A stretch of DNA of 30,643 bases, taken from positions 1 to 30,643 of the forward strand of contig JBGUVL010000056.1 of NCBI GenBank assembly GCA_045134375.1, read 5' to 3'. Shown piece by piece: positions 23,566 to 30,643 of the stretch. A program made the translations under genes and the position numbers. Position 1 is the stretch's first letter. Every line of letters starts with the position of its first letter. The notes below the pieces were generated by a model, which did no database searches, was not told the origin of the DNA, and worked only from the letters and a program-made list of their open reading frames with translations. This stretch comes from JBGUVL01 sp045134375. Its GTDB lineage: Bacteria; Bacillota_I; Bacilli_A; Erysipelotrichales; Erysipelotrichaceae.

Positions 23566-24561
23566 ATGTGGAATTTCTTTGAAAGCCAAATATTAAAAAT
23601 GAAATGGTTAAATGAATTGATTGAAAACCTATTGTTGGTAGTGGGGATTGATGTAACAGGTAAATTAGGAGCTAGTCTACAATTTTTCATTTATGATGTT
23701 ATTAAGATTGGAATATTACTTTGTACCTTGATCTTTATGATTAGTTATATTCAAAGTTATTTTCCACCGGAGCGGGCAAGCCAAATTTTAGGAAAATTTA
23801 GAGGAATCTTTGCCAATCTTTTGGCAGTTTTACTTGGAATGGTAATGCCTTTTTGTTCTTGTTCATCAATTCCTTTATTTATTGGTTTTACAAGTGCAGG
23901 ATTACCATTAGGAGTTACGTTTTCTTTTTTGATTTCATCACCGATGGTGGATCTTGGTTCTTTGGTTCTTTTGATGAGTATTTTTGGTATTAAGGTTGCA
24001 ATCGTTTATGTTGTATTAGGACTTGTTATCGCGGTTATTGGAGGGTGTTTGATCGAAACATTGCAGCTTGAAGATCAAGTGGAAGAGTTTATTAGAAATT
24101 CGAAATATCTAGAAGTTGATTTCGAACAATTACATCAGAAAGAGCGGATCATCTTTGCCTTTGACCAAGTGAAAGATACTTTTAAGAAAGTATTCCCTTA
24201 TCTTTTGTTAGGTGTTGGAATTGGTGCATTTATCCATAACTGGATTCCAGAAGATTACATTGTACAATTTCTAGGAAATGGGAATCCTTTTGGTGTTATT
24301 TTGGCAACTGTGGCTGGTGTTCCTATGTATGCTGATATTTTTGGGTGCATTCCGATTGCAGAAGCTTTGCTTGCCAAAGGAGCCAAACTAGGAGTTGTGC
24401 TTTCCTTTATGATGGGGGTAACGACTTTAAGTATTCCTTCTATCATCATGTTGAAAAAAGCCATCAAACCAAAGTTGCTGGGAATTTTTGTTGCTATTTG
24501 TACCATTGGAATTATCGTTGTCGGATACTTTTTTAATGCGATTCAATCTCTCATTCTTTAG
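23566..24561 (+). CDS. ArsP-type permease (COG0701 / DUF318 family)
   Basis: 331-aa integral membrane protein with about eight hydrophobic segments in two halves joined by a charged loop (about 166-200). The family hallmark PFCSCSSIPLFIGF (95-108), followed by GLPLGVTFSFLISSPMV, contains the Cys pair of the organoarsenical exporter ArsP and its relatives. With an ArsR regulator and a CxxC protein in the same operon, export of a thiol-reactive metalloid is likely. Trivalent organoarsenicals are the best guess, but the family may have other substrates. The ATG follows AAGGGGGC. The hairpin upstream may lower its expression relative to the first two genes. Confidence 0.9.
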   Translation: MWNFFESQILKMKWLNELIENLLLVVGIDVTGKLGASLQFFIYDVIKIGILLCTLIFMISYIQSYFPPERASQILGKFRGIFANLLAVLLGMVMPFCSCSSIPLFIGFTSAGLPLGVTFSFLISSPMVDLGSLVLLMSIFGIKVAIVYVVLGLVIAVIGGCLIETLQLEDQVEEFIRNSKYLEVDFEQLHQKERIIFAFDQVKDTFKKVFPYLLLGVGIGAFIHNWIPEDYIVQFLGNGNPFGVILATVAGVPMYADIFGCIPIAEALLAKGAKLGVVLSFMMGVTTLSIPSIIMLKKAIKPKLLGIFVAICTIGIIVVGYFFNAIQSLIL

Positions 24562-24667
24562 AATGGAAAGCATACTTTTAATAGGAATCCTTTATTCGCT
24601 ATTTTGATGGAATGAAAAATATATCATTTATCTTACAAACGAAAATGATGATTTATTCATCTGTGAT

Positions 24668-24813
24668 ATGGGTGAGAAAATCAGAAAGGATAAGGTCAAA
24701 ACGATTTTCGTCATCCCATTGTGCATTTGTCGCAAGGATATGCAACAAACGTTTTCTCCCATTCGCACTTGCCCCTCTTATCGGATACAATAAATCCTGA
24801 TAGGAGTTTTTTT
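24668..24813 (+). ncRNA. Possible structured small RNA ending in a terminator
   Basis: ATGGG..AGAAAA (24668-24680) pairs with TTTTCTCCCAT (24752-24762). Inside it, TTGTGCAT (24719-24726) pairs with ATGCAACAA (24740-24748), and ACGA/TCGT (24701-24711) forms a small hairpin. A terminator follows at once. No promoter or known RNA family is recognised; it could also be the 3' leader-less tail of the permease mRNA. Confidence 0.35.
24775..24813 (+). terminator. Strong terminator downstream of the ars operon
   Basis: CTCTTATCGGAT pairs with ATCCTGATAGGAG (one bulge, one G-T pair), followed by seven T. It is over 200 bases after the permease stop, which leaves a long 3' region. Confidence 0.88.
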
Positions 24814-24871
24814 GAAATTAGAACTGGGAAAATATAACCTTAGGATTGAATTAAAACAATAAACAGTAGGG

Positions 24872-24933
24872 AAAGAAGGCTGGTTTGCTATTCCAATGTT
24901 CAATGAAGGATAGCGATGACTTCTTTCTTTTTT
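24872..24933 (+). terminator. Second terminator-like structure
   Basis: AAAGAAG (24872-24878) pairs with CTTCTTT (24920-24926), and inside it GCTATTCC pairs with GGATAGC. The T run CTTTTTT follows. Confidence 0.6.
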
Positions 24934-25119
24934 CACTTCTCATTATTTGAAATACGAAAATGGCTATGCAATTTCATGTCATGGTCTTTTTTATTATCCG
25001 TTTTGAAAAAGTTTTTCGAAGAAAGGGTAGAATAAAAATGGAGAGTGAGCGATAATAAAAATAAGATAGAACATTTTAATGAATGTTAATGAACATAGAA
25101 ATAAGAAGGAGGAATTGGG

Positions 25120-25482
25120 ATGAAAATCGAAAAGAAAGAATCATTGCTATTTATTTTACAGGTTGTTTTATTTTATGTGACTCCTTTAATGAATCAAAAC
25201 GGAAATCCGATAGGGATGGTCATTCTACTTTTGTTAATGACGTTTCTGCTATCTTTATTAATGGGTTATTTCTCAAAGTCTTGGTTATCCTTTATCTACC
25301 CATTTTTTACAGCAGGAGCCTTTCTTCCTTCGGTGTGGATTTACTATAATGAATCCGCAATGATTCATTCGTTATGGTATTTAATTGTTGCGTCGATTGG
25401 CGTTTTATTAGGGAAAGTACTTCCGTTGATGAGAAAACAAAAAGAGAAGCAAAATAGGAAAAACGAGGATGACTCCAAGTGA
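25120..25482 (+). CDS. Small four-helix membrane protein of unknown function
   Basis: 120 aa with four hydrophobic segments (about 9-24, 31-51, 55-76, 81-101) and a strongly charged C-terminal tail rich in Lys, Gln, Asn and Asp, likely cytosolic. I recognise no family. The ATG has a textbook AAGGAGG site. A compact hairpin right after the stop may end the transcript. Its position between an ars operon and a rhodanese lipoprotein gives no firm functional hint. Confidence 0.75.
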   Translation: MKIEKKESLLFILQVVLFYVTPLMNQNGNPIGMVILLLLMTFLLSLLMGYFSKSWLSFIYPFFTAGAFLPSVWIYYNESAMIHSLWYLIVASIGVLLGKVLPLMRKQKEKQNRKNEDDSK

Positions 25483-25489
25483 AACAAAC

Positions 25490-25509
25490 AAGGAAATATT
25501 TTCCTTTTT
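25490..25509 (+). terminator. Compact terminator after the small membrane protein
   Basis: AAGGAAA, loop TAT, TTTCCTT, then TTT: a 7-bp stem with a 3-base loop and a short T run. Plausible but small. Confidence 0.45.
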
Positions 25510-25550
25510 GTTGGGCTATGATTTTTCATTTTGTATCTTTTTATGCGATA

Positions 25551-25556
25551 TATAAT
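25551..25556 (+). promoter_or_regulatory. -10 box before the rhodanese gene
   Basis: Perfect TATAAT 92 bases before the start codon; the -35 is weak (TTTTGT at 16-bp spacing). Confidence 0.35.
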
Positions 25557-25647
25557 GTATTTATTACTACCTTTCGACTAGATTTGCATTGTTTTAACAC
25601 AGGAAGAAAAGAAAGGATAAGGAAAGTTAAGATCAAGGAATTCGATT

Positions 25648-26004
25648 ATGAAAATTGGGTTAATAGGATTTTTATTAGTATTATTTCTAGTTGGTTGTTC
25701 AACAAGCAAAGCGGATTTTAATATTAGTAAGGAAGAAACGTTAAAGAAAATAATAGCGGAGGACAATTATCTTATTGTTGATGTTCGAACCGTGGAAGAA
25801 TACAAAGAAGGTCATGTTGTGAACGCTTTGTTGCTCCCTTATGATGAAATCGATGAGTCCGTCGCTTTGGATAAGAAGAAGACGATCATTGTTTATTGTC
25901 GTAGTGGAAGAAGAAGTGCGATTGCAGCAAAACAATTAAAAAATATGGGGTATGAAGTTTTGGATATGGGCGCCTATGATACAATTCCGCTAGCAAAGGA
26001 ATAG
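25648..26004 (+). CDS. Rhodanese-domain lipoprotein
   Basis: 118 aa. A lipoprotein signal peptide with lipobox LVGC (Cys17) places it on the outer face of the membrane. It is followed by a single rhodanese domain: DVRTVEEY (45-52), GHVVNALLLP, and the active loop YCRSGRRS with catalytic Cys84 (CxxGxR type). Extracellular rhodaneses of this size carry sulfur or other chalcogen groups as persulfides; the partner is unknown. The ATG has AAGGA upstream. A tfoX-like pseudogene follows after 18 bp and was probably co-transcribed. The nearby redox and ArsP genes suggest a thiol/metalloid theme, but terminators separate them. Confidence 0.9.
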   Translation: MKIGLIGFLLVLFLVGCSTSKADFNISKEETLKKIIAEDNYLIVDVRTVEEYKEGHVVNALLLPYDEIDESVALDKKKTIIVYCRSGRRSAIAAKQLKNMGYEVLDMGAYDTIPLAKE

Positions 26005-26022
26005 AAATAGAGGAAATTTTGT

Positions 26023-26343
26023 ATGTCTTGTAGTAAAGAATATCTTTTTTATATTTTAGATCAGCTTTTTGATCTTGAAGAGATTACATATCGAAAAATG
26101 ATGGGAGAATACATCATCGATTACCATGGGAAAATTGCAGTTTACCTATGGGAGAAACGCTTTTTAATAAAACCTTTGCCGTCAGCAATGAAATTATTGA
26201 ATGAAATCATTTATGAAGTTCCATAGGAAGGAGCAAAAGAAATGCTACTTGTTAGAGAGGTTGATAATAAAGAACTTTTAACAAAACGATAGGAATAAAA
26301 GGAACCGGAGTTATCTCTTCTTCAACCAAAGAAAAAAAGATAG
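26023..26343 (+). pseudogene. TfoX N-terminal domain protein broken by in-frame stops
   Basis: The ATG at 26023 has a GAGGAAA site and opens a typical TfoX_N domain (EYLFYILDQLF.L.EITYRKMMGEYIIDYHGK). A TAG at codon 68 (26224) stops it. The same frame then continues with the expected remainder (EGAKEMLLVREVDNKELL), is stopped again by TAG (26290) and TAA (26296), and ends with a Lys-rich tail LLQPKKKR before TAG (26341). With the stops ignored, the product would be 106 aa, the usual size for a stand-alone TfoX_N protein. No frameshift is needed, so this is point-mutation decay. A 67-aa fragment might still be made but would lack the end of the domain. TfoX_N function is unclear outside competence regulators. 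Confidence 0.85.
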
Positions 26344-26408
26344 AATGATTTCATTCTTTGTAGCTCTTTGACATCGAGCAAAAATGAAATCGTAATGGAG
26401 GTAAAAAA

Positions 26409-27248
26409 ATGGAAACAATGGAATTGTGCAATGGAATCAAAATTCCTGCAATAGGGTATGGAACATGGAGGACGCCCGATGGTGATATATGTGAAATGGC
26501 AGTAAAAAATGCAATTCAGTGTGGCTATACGCACATTGATACCGCTGTGGTTTACAAAAATGAAAGAAGTGTTGGAAAGGCGATTCGTGATAGTAAAGTA
26601 GCAAGAGAAAAACTATTCATTACAAGCAAATTATGGAATGATTGTCGGGGCTATGAAAATACAAAAAAAGCATTTTATGAATCATTGGATCGATTGGGTT
26701 TGGAATATCTTGATCTCTATCTTATTCATTGGCCAAATCCATTGGCTTATCGCGATTGCTGGGAAGAAATGAATGCAAAAACTTGGCGTGCCATGGAAGA
26801 ACTTTATGAGGAAGGTAAAATCAAGGCAATTGGTGTTTCTAATTTCCGTATTCACCATTTAGAGAGCTTAATGAAAAGTGCAAGAATAATGCCAATGGTA
26901 AATCAAATAGAATGTACACTTGGTTTTACACAACAGGATGTGATTGATTATTGCCAACAACACGATATCGTAGTGGAAGGATGGAGTCCGCTTGGAAGTG
27001 GTCGTTTGTTTACTAGTGAGGCTTTGCACTCATTTACTAAAAAGTATGAGAAAAGTGCAGCACAAATTACGCTTCGCTATCTGTTAGAAAAAGGAGTACT
27101 TCCTCTTCCAAAATCAACCAATCCACAACGCATGAAAGAAAACTTGGACGTTTTTGATTTTGTTCTTGAAGAAGATGATATTGCTAGAATGGATGCATTG
27201 ACCGTACAAATTCATTCTGGAAATAATCCAGATACGGTGAATTTTTAA
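26409..27248 (+). CDS. Aldo/keto reductase
   Basis: 279-aa NADPH-type oxidoreductase with the full catalytic tetrad: Asp44 and Tyr49 in HIDTAVVYKNE, Lys74 in TSKLW and His107 in LIHWPNP. The later signatures GVSNF, NQIECTLGFTQ and LPKSTNPQRMKEN, which includes the cofactor phosphate-binding Lys-Ser segment, are also present. It resembles the small bacterial group of 2,5-diketogluconate or methylglyoxal reductases; the true substrate is open. The ATG follows GGAGGT. The gene has no convincing promoter of its own, so it may be read from the rhodanese/tfoX transcript. Confidence 0.93.
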   Translation: METMELCNGIKIPAIGYGTWRTPDGDICEMAVKNAIQCGYTHIDTAVVYKNERSVGKAIRDSKVAREKLFITSKLWNDCRGYENTKKAFYESLDRLGLEYLDLYLIHWPNPLAYRDCWEEMNAKTWRAMEELYEEGKIKAIGVSNFRIHHLESLMKSARIMPMVNQIECTLGFTQQDVIDYCQQHDIVVEGWSPLGSGRLFTSEALHSFTKKYEKSAAQITLRYLLEKGVLPLPKSTNPQRMKENLDVFDFVLEEDDIARMDALTVQIHSGNNPDTVNF

Positions 27249-27636
27249 TGGTTGAAAAAGGAAAAATCGCTTTTGATCGTGAAGAAAATAAACCATAAAA
27301 GTGTTGAATCATATGGAATATTTTTTGGAAGCAAAATATAGAATTCAATGTAAATTTGAAGAAATTAAGGAAAAAAAGGATTCACATAATCGAAATTTGC
27401 AAAAGCATTATTTGATTCTTTAATCATATTAAATGGGAATAAGGGCAAGGATATTTCCATATTGATTTTTTAAAAGAAATCGCAATCCTATTTTCCTGTT
27501 TTGTTGAATGATTTGCTTTCCATGAAGTAGAGGTATGAATCAAGGATTTCGTATGTGTTGTTTCATCATAATAGGGGAATTAATAATGCTTACTTTCCAA
27601 CTTGTAGGCAAGGGATATCGCTAGAATTAGGTGCTT
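27249..27636. other. Gene-poor stretch after the aldo/keto reductase
   Basis: About 390 bases. On the plus strand a 36-codon frame from the ATG at 27313 (MEYFLEAKYRIQCKFEEIKE...) lacks a ribosome site. On the minus strand, frames continuing from the decayed fragment at 27637-27822 show further protein-like pieces cut by stops. I see no intact gene, promoter or clear terminator. Confidence 0.4.
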
Positions 27637-27822
27637 TTAAAGTCTTCTGATGATGGCTTTTTGACCACCATAAGCAACGATGTTCCCCTTTTTATTTTTG
27701 ATGGTTAAGGCGTTGTTTTTGACTCGTTGAACATGACACGATTCGTATCTTTTTTGGAAAGAAACCGTAGGATGAATGGTTTCGTAATGATAAATTAAGA
27801 AAACCAGCTTATGATTTGCTTT
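27637..27822 (-). pseudogene. Likely remnant of a decayed gene (C-terminal fragment)
   Basis: Directly beyond the EamA stop, in the same frame, 62 codons are open and read like a real protein end (KRYESCHVQRVKNNALTIKN, then KKGNIVAYGGQKAIIRRL). It has no start codon with a ribosome site. I do not recognise the family. It may be what is left after the EamA gene or its flank was rearranged. It could also be chance, though 62 open codons in AT-rich DNA is long for that. Confidence 0.35.
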
Positions 27823-27825
27823 TTT

Positions 27826-28722
27826 TTAAACGTCACAAGTTCCTACAAAAAAGATTCCTACAATGATCAAAATAGCTCCAAATAATGAAATAAGAGGCAT
27901 CGGTTCATGGAGGATGAATACTCCAGATAACATCGAAACCACGGTATTTAATGATAAGAAAATAGAAAATTGAGCGACCGATAGTTCTTTTGCACCTACA
28001 TTAACTAGTGTATTTGCGCTAAGAGAGCAAAGAAAGGCAAGGGATAACAGGCTGATAAGAAAGAGTGGTGATTGCAATGGTTGGAAGTAGATTGCAATAT
28101 TCCAATGGGAAGTATGAAGTGCTAATGGGGTATAAACCATGCTTCCAGCGAGTACTGTGACAAAGGTTCGTTCGAATGGTGTGTAGGTTGCTGCTTTTTT
28201 ATTTGTTAGATTTAACAGAGCTGCAACAATACAAGTCCCAAAAAGAAATAGAATTCCCAACGGTTGTATTGCACCTATTTCTGTTCCTGATAAAGAAATA
28301 ATAATGACGCCAACAATGGGAAGAAGACAGAATAAAAATTGCTTCAAAGATGTGGGTTCATGAAGAAAAAAATGACCAATAAAAATTGCCACAACAGGAG
28401 TAATCGACAACGTAATCCCAGCAAATGCAGTATTGGTTAGTAAGATACCATTGCTTTCTAATAGATAATACAGGGGCTGTAGAATAGCGAAAATAAGGAG
28501 ATAATATTTACTTTGCTTCTCTTTTTGCCAAATTGAAATCTTTATTTTTCCTAAAAAAGAGAGAAGGATAAGCGTTGTAAATGCACATAGAAAACGCAAT
28601 GATAGTAGTGTTTCGATATTGGTATATTGAAGCGCAATTCGAGTAAAAAGATAACTGATACCCCACAGGGATTGTCCTAATGTAACTGAAATCATTGCGC
28701 TAATTTTGTTTTTTGATGACAT
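27826..28722 (-). CDS. EamA/DMT-superfamily transporter
   Basis: 298-aa inner-membrane protein with ten predicted membrane segments arranged as two EamA repeats (about 8-143 and 155-294). The first starts LGQSLWGISYLFTRIAL, and each repeat ends in the typical LHEP...G..LI..GV pattern (HEPTSLKQ..., HEPMPLIS...). Such carriers export amino acids or other metabolites; the substrate is unknown. The ATG at 28722 has AGAGGAG upstream. It is divergent from a LysR gene 108 bp away, which is the classic arrangement for a transporter controlled by that LysR protein. Confidence 0.92.
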   Translation of the reverse strand: MSSKNKISAMISVTLGQSLWGISYLFTRIALQYTNIETLLSLRFLCAFTTLILLSFLGKIKISIWQKEKQSKYYLLIFAILQPLYYLLESNGILLTNTAFAGITLSITPVVAIFIGHFFLHEPTSLKQFLFCLLPIVGVIIISLSGTEIGAIQPLGILFLFGTCIVAALLNLTNKKAATYTPFERTFVTVLAGSMVYTPLALHTSHWNIAIYFQPLQSPLFLISLLSLAFLCSLSANTLVNVGAKELSVAQFSIFLSLNTVVSMLSGVFILHEPMPLISLFGAILIIVGIFFVGTCDV

Positions 28723-28746
28723 AGAATTCTCCTCTTAACTATCTTT

Positions 28747-28752
28747 ATTGTA
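28747..28752 (-). promoter_or_regulatory. -10 box of the EamA transporter gene
   Basis: Minus strand TACAAT, about 25 bases before the start codon, with only a poor -35 (TATGCA at 17 bp). Dependence on an activator such as the divergent LysR protein would fit. Confidence 0.4.
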
Positions 28753-28767
28753 TCTTGAACAAGTGAT

Positions 28768-28797
28768 TTTGCATAATACGGAATTTCTTTATATAAT
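28768..28797 (+). promoter_or_regulatory. Promoter of the lysR gene
   Basis: TTTGCA (28768-28773), 18-bp spacer, perfect TATAAT (28792-28797). Its -35 overlaps that of the divergent transporter promoter, so one bound regulator could affect both. Confidence 0.5.
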
Positions 28798-28830
28798 ATA
28801 AAATAGAAACGATAATTAAGAGGAGCGATT

Positions 28831-29733
28831 ATGACAACAGGTGAAATCGAGGCTTTTATCGCTATTTATCAGTGTGGTAATCTGTCACGAGCAGCTCGTA
28901 AAATGAATCTAAGCCAACCATCGTTGAGCAGTAAATTACAATTACTTGAGGAAGAGCTAGGTTGTCGTCTTTTCGTGCGCTACAAAGGAGTACAGTCCAT
29001 TATCACGACCAAAGAAGGAGAGGCGTTATATCCATTAGCATTACAGTATATGGAACTACAAAAGAAGATGTACAGTGCAGTAAAACTTCCTCATGACAGA
29101 GTATTACGAATTTGTGCTACGAATAGTATTGGAAGCACTTTTCTAATGCCGGCTTGGGAATCGTATCAAAGTCGTTATGAAGGAACGAGAATACAAATAC
29201 AAGATGCAGAAACGGCAGCCGCCTATGAGTTGCTTTCTTCTGGAGCAATGGATTTTGCTCTATCACCCATTATTGACCCCTATTCTAAGGTAAAAGCAAT
29301 TCCTATAGTAGAGGAACCTTTTGTATTGGTATGTAGTGAAGACGCTGAGTATAGTGATGGAATCGAGTGGGAAGATCTAAAAATGGAAGACGAAATCTAT
29401 GTGCAATGGTCAGAGGAATTTATTCAATGGCATCGTGTCCATCTAGGTGATTTATCCGAGATTAATTTAAGAGTAGAAATGATGAGTCAATTACAGTATT
29501 TTTTAGAAAGAGGAGAAAAATGGGCATTTGTTCCACTTAGTGTAGGAAAGCATTTGCTTCATCATGAACGAGTGCGACAATGTACGATGAACTTTTCTAT
29601 CCCGAATCGAATCATTAGTTGTTTGTATTTGGAAAGCAATCCCGCTAGTAGAATGCGAAATCAATTTATTCAATGTTTACTAGAAACGATGAAACGGGAG
29701 TATGGAGAAGAAATCCATTTATTACTCCAATGA
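28831..29733 (+). CDS. LysR-family transcriptional regulator
   Basis: 300 aa. An N-terminal winged helix-turn-helix (about 3-62: FIAIYQCGNLSRAARKMNLS, then QPSLSSKLQLLEEELGCRLF) is followed by the linker helix and a LysR-type periplasmic-binding-fold effector domain (about 90-290). The first residues differ from most relatives only in detail. The effector is unknown; the divergent EamA exporter is the likely target. The ATG has AGAGGAG upstream. Confidence 0.93.
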   Translation: MTTGEIEAFIAIYQCGNLSRAARKMNLSQPSLSSKLQLLEEELGCRLFVRYKGVQSIITTKEGEALYPLALQYMELQKKMYSAVKLPHDRVLRICATNSIGSTFLMPAWESYQSRYEGTRIQIQDAETAAAYELLSSGAMDFALSPIIDPYSKVKAIPIVEEPFVLVCSEDAEYSDGIEWEDLKMEDEIYVQWSEEFIQWHRVHLGDLSEINLRVEMMSQLQYFLERGEKWAFVPLSVGKHLLHHERVRQCTMNFSIPNRIISCLYLESNPASRMRNQFIQCLLETMKREYGEEIHLLLQ

Positions 29734-29757
29734 TTTTTCTTTGAATATGGTATCAAA

Positions 29758-29787
29758 TTGGATCGGATAAGACGGAAAGATTATATA
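29758..29787 (+). promoter_or_regulatory. Possible promoter of the GNAT gene
   Basis: TTGGAT (29758-29763) with TATATA at 18-bp spacing (29782-29787). Confidence 0.4.
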
Positions 29788-29821
29788 AAACGAAAAAAAT
29801 GTTATGTTAGGAGGAAATTAC

Positions 29822-30370
29822 ATGAAACTAAGAACAAAACGATTACTGCTACGTCCTTGGCAAGAGGAAGATGCAGAAAGTCTTTATGAATATGCGAAAG
29901 ATCCAGAGGTAGGTCCGATAGCAGGTTGGCCACCACACCAAAGTGTAGCAGAAAGCCTTGATGTAATTCGCCATGTGTTAACTGGTGCGGAATGCTATGC
30001 AATCTGTGAAAAAGGAAGCAATCAAGCAATTGGAACGGTGGAACTCAAATTGAACGGTCATACTGATATGACAGATTGTGATGATGAATGTGAATTAGGT
30101 TATTGGCTTGGTAAACCATACTGGGGAAGAGGGTATATGCCAGAAGCGGCAGCAGAGCTGATTCGTCATGGCTTTGAAGACTTAAATATGAAAACCATAT
30201 GGTGTGGTTACTATGAGGGAAATACTAAATCTAAGCGAGTCCAAGAAAAATTAGGTTTTCGTTATCATCATACCTGTGGTAAAGTATCGGTACCGTTAAT
30301 GAATGAAATAAGAATTGGGCATACGAACGTTTTAACAAAAGAACAATGGCAGAAACAGCGAAAAGAATAG
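29822..30370 (+). CDS. GNAT family N-acetyltransferase (RimJ/RimL-like)
   Basis: 182 aa. It starts with the RimJ-type pattern LRTKRLLLRPWQEEDAESLYEYAKDPEV. It continues through an acidic sheet region to ELGYWLGKPYWGRGYMPEAA, the acetyl-CoA pyrophosphate-binding segment of the GNAT fold, and EGNTKSKRVQEKLGF, the N..S..v.eKlGF end of the domain. Acetyl-CoA donor is expected; the acceptor (protein N-terminus or small amine) is unknown. I use ATG 29822, which has TTAGGAGGAAATTA upstream; an ATG six codons earlier overlaps that site. Confidence 0.92.
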   Translation: MKLRTKRLLLRPWQEEDAESLYEYAKDPEVGPIAGWPPHQSVAESLDVIRHVLTGAECYAICEKGSNQAIGTVELKLNGHTDMTDCDDECELGYWLGKPYWGRGYMPEAAAELIRHGFEDLNMKTIWCGYYEGNTKSKRVQEKLGFRYHHTCGKVSVPLMNEIRIGHTNVLTKEQWQKQRKE

Positions 30371-30523
30371 TGAACTGTATTATGAATCGAAATGATTTTC
30401 TTTTATGTAAGATAATTAAAAAATATTAAGTAAAATCAAAGTGTTGGGCGAATCAGTGAGAAATGATGAAATATGCGATTCAAAAAAAATGAACAAGAAA
30501 TCTTATTGTGTCAAAAGCAAAGA

Positions 30524-30551
30524 AAAACCTCAGATAATCGTCTGAGGTTTT
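30524..30551 (-). terminator. Terminator downstream of tRNA-Leu
   Basis: AAAACCTCAGA (30524-30534) pairs perfectly with TCTGAGGTTTT (30541-30551). On the minus strand it is followed by more T (TTTTTCTTTG). It may also stop the GNAT transcript from the plus side. Confidence 0.88.
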
Positions 30552-30560
30552 ATTTCCATA

Positions 30561-30643
30561 TGGTGCGCGTGAAGGGACTCGAACCCCCACGGTTGCCCGC
30601 CAGATCCTAAGTCTGGTGCGTCTGCCAATTTCGCCACACGCGC
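30561..30643 (-). tRNA. tRNA-Leu, anticodon UAG
   Basis: On the minus strand the acceptor stem GCGCGTG/CACGCGC, a D-arm, an anticodon stem CCAGA/TCTGG with loop CTTAGGA (anticodon TAG), a long variable arm (class II, as for Leu) and GGTTCGAGTCC of the T-arm are all present, with an encoded CCA (30561-30563). The 5' end falls exactly on the window edge, so the molecule appears complete, though upstream tRNAs may lie beyond. Confidence 0.96.

Larger units (their letters stand above)
24562..25119. other. 558-base intergenic region with two terminators and RNA-like structure
   Basis: No gene is supported. Several frames on both strands are open for 40-60 codons but lack starts with ribosome sites. 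The region contains nested inverted repeats (24668-24762), a strong terminator (24775-24813) and another at 24872-24933. The next gene's promoter is unclear: TTGAAA (25003) and TAGAAT (25028) are 19 bp apart. Confidence 0.5.

Noticed and set aside
24612..24800. 62-codon plus-strand frame after the permease gene
   Set aside because: No ribosome site; it ends inside a terminator and coincides with nested inverted repeats, so it is a shadow of structure.
25479..25721. 80-codon frame starting at a GTG that overlaps the previous stop
   Set aside because: It crosses a terminator-like hairpin, overlaps the rhodanese lipoprotein start by over 70 bases in another frame, and has no ribosome site.
26023..26343. 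Recoding of TAG as an amino acid, suggested by two in-frame TAG in the tfoX gene
   Set aside because: Many intact genes here end normally in TAG (for example at 7370 and 13935), and a TAA also interrupts the same frame.
26368..26396. TTGACA as a promoter for the aldo/keto reductase
   Set aside because: The -10 would fall at 26391-26396 (CGTAAT), putting the transcription start inside the ribosome site.
1..30643. Mobile elements, prophage or CRISPR
   Set aside because: No transposase, integrase or phage-type proteins, no terminal inverted repeats with target duplications, and no regularly spaced direct repeats were seen. The tRNA at the right edge has no attachment-site copy that I can see in the window.

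Overview
The window reads as an ordinary chromosomal stretch of an AT-rich, low-GC Gram-positive bacterium (Firmicutes). Supporting signs are strong AGGAGG-type ribosome binding sites, TATAAT-type promoters, many hairpin-plus-T-run terminators, a long PPi-dependent phosphofructokinase, and membrane-anchored XRE regulators. The gene mix suggests a fermentative gut Erysipelotrichia-type organism, but that placement is inference. I see no phage, IS element, CRISPR array or rRNA.

Left part (1-7400): PPi-phosphofructokinase (minus), a cytosolic prolyl oligopeptidase (plus), a patatin-like lipase and a divergent tRNA-guanine transglycosylase (both minus), then a DUF1275 membrane protein (plus). Middle-left (7600-15500): a PAS-like/GGDEF/GAF/GGDEF/EAL protein whose GGDEF motifs are both ruined while its EAL site is intact; a NiaX-like ECF vitamin transporter S component behind a 16-bp palindromic operator; then a membrane-lipid group made of a membrane protein with a metal-less M28-peptidase-like fold, cardiolipin synthase, a second patatin-like lipase and a DUF218 protein.

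Middle-right (15500-22740): a D-2-hydroxyacid dehydrogenase; a broken XRE-DUF4825 regulator whose helix-turn-helix was removed by an apparent deletion at an 8-bp sequence; an unrecognised 155-aa protein; an intact XRE membrane regulator; an attenuator-like RNA element; and a solitary carB without carA beside it. Right part (22740-30643): an arsR / CxxC mini-thioredoxin / ArsP-type permease operon, a possible structured RNA region, a small membrane protein, a rhodanese lipoprotein, a TfoX-N gene broken by in-frame stops, an aldo/keto reductase, decayed coding sequence, a divergent EamA transporter/LysR regulator pair, a GNAT acetyltransferase, and tRNA-Leu(UAG) at the right edge.

I do not see a clear new multi-gene system. 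The best leads are the pseudo-M28 membrane protein coupled to cardiolipin synthase, the degenerate double-GGDEF phosphodiesterase, the altered substrate loop of the tRNA-guanine transglycosylase, two genes caught in the act of decay, and two unexplained RNA-like structures.
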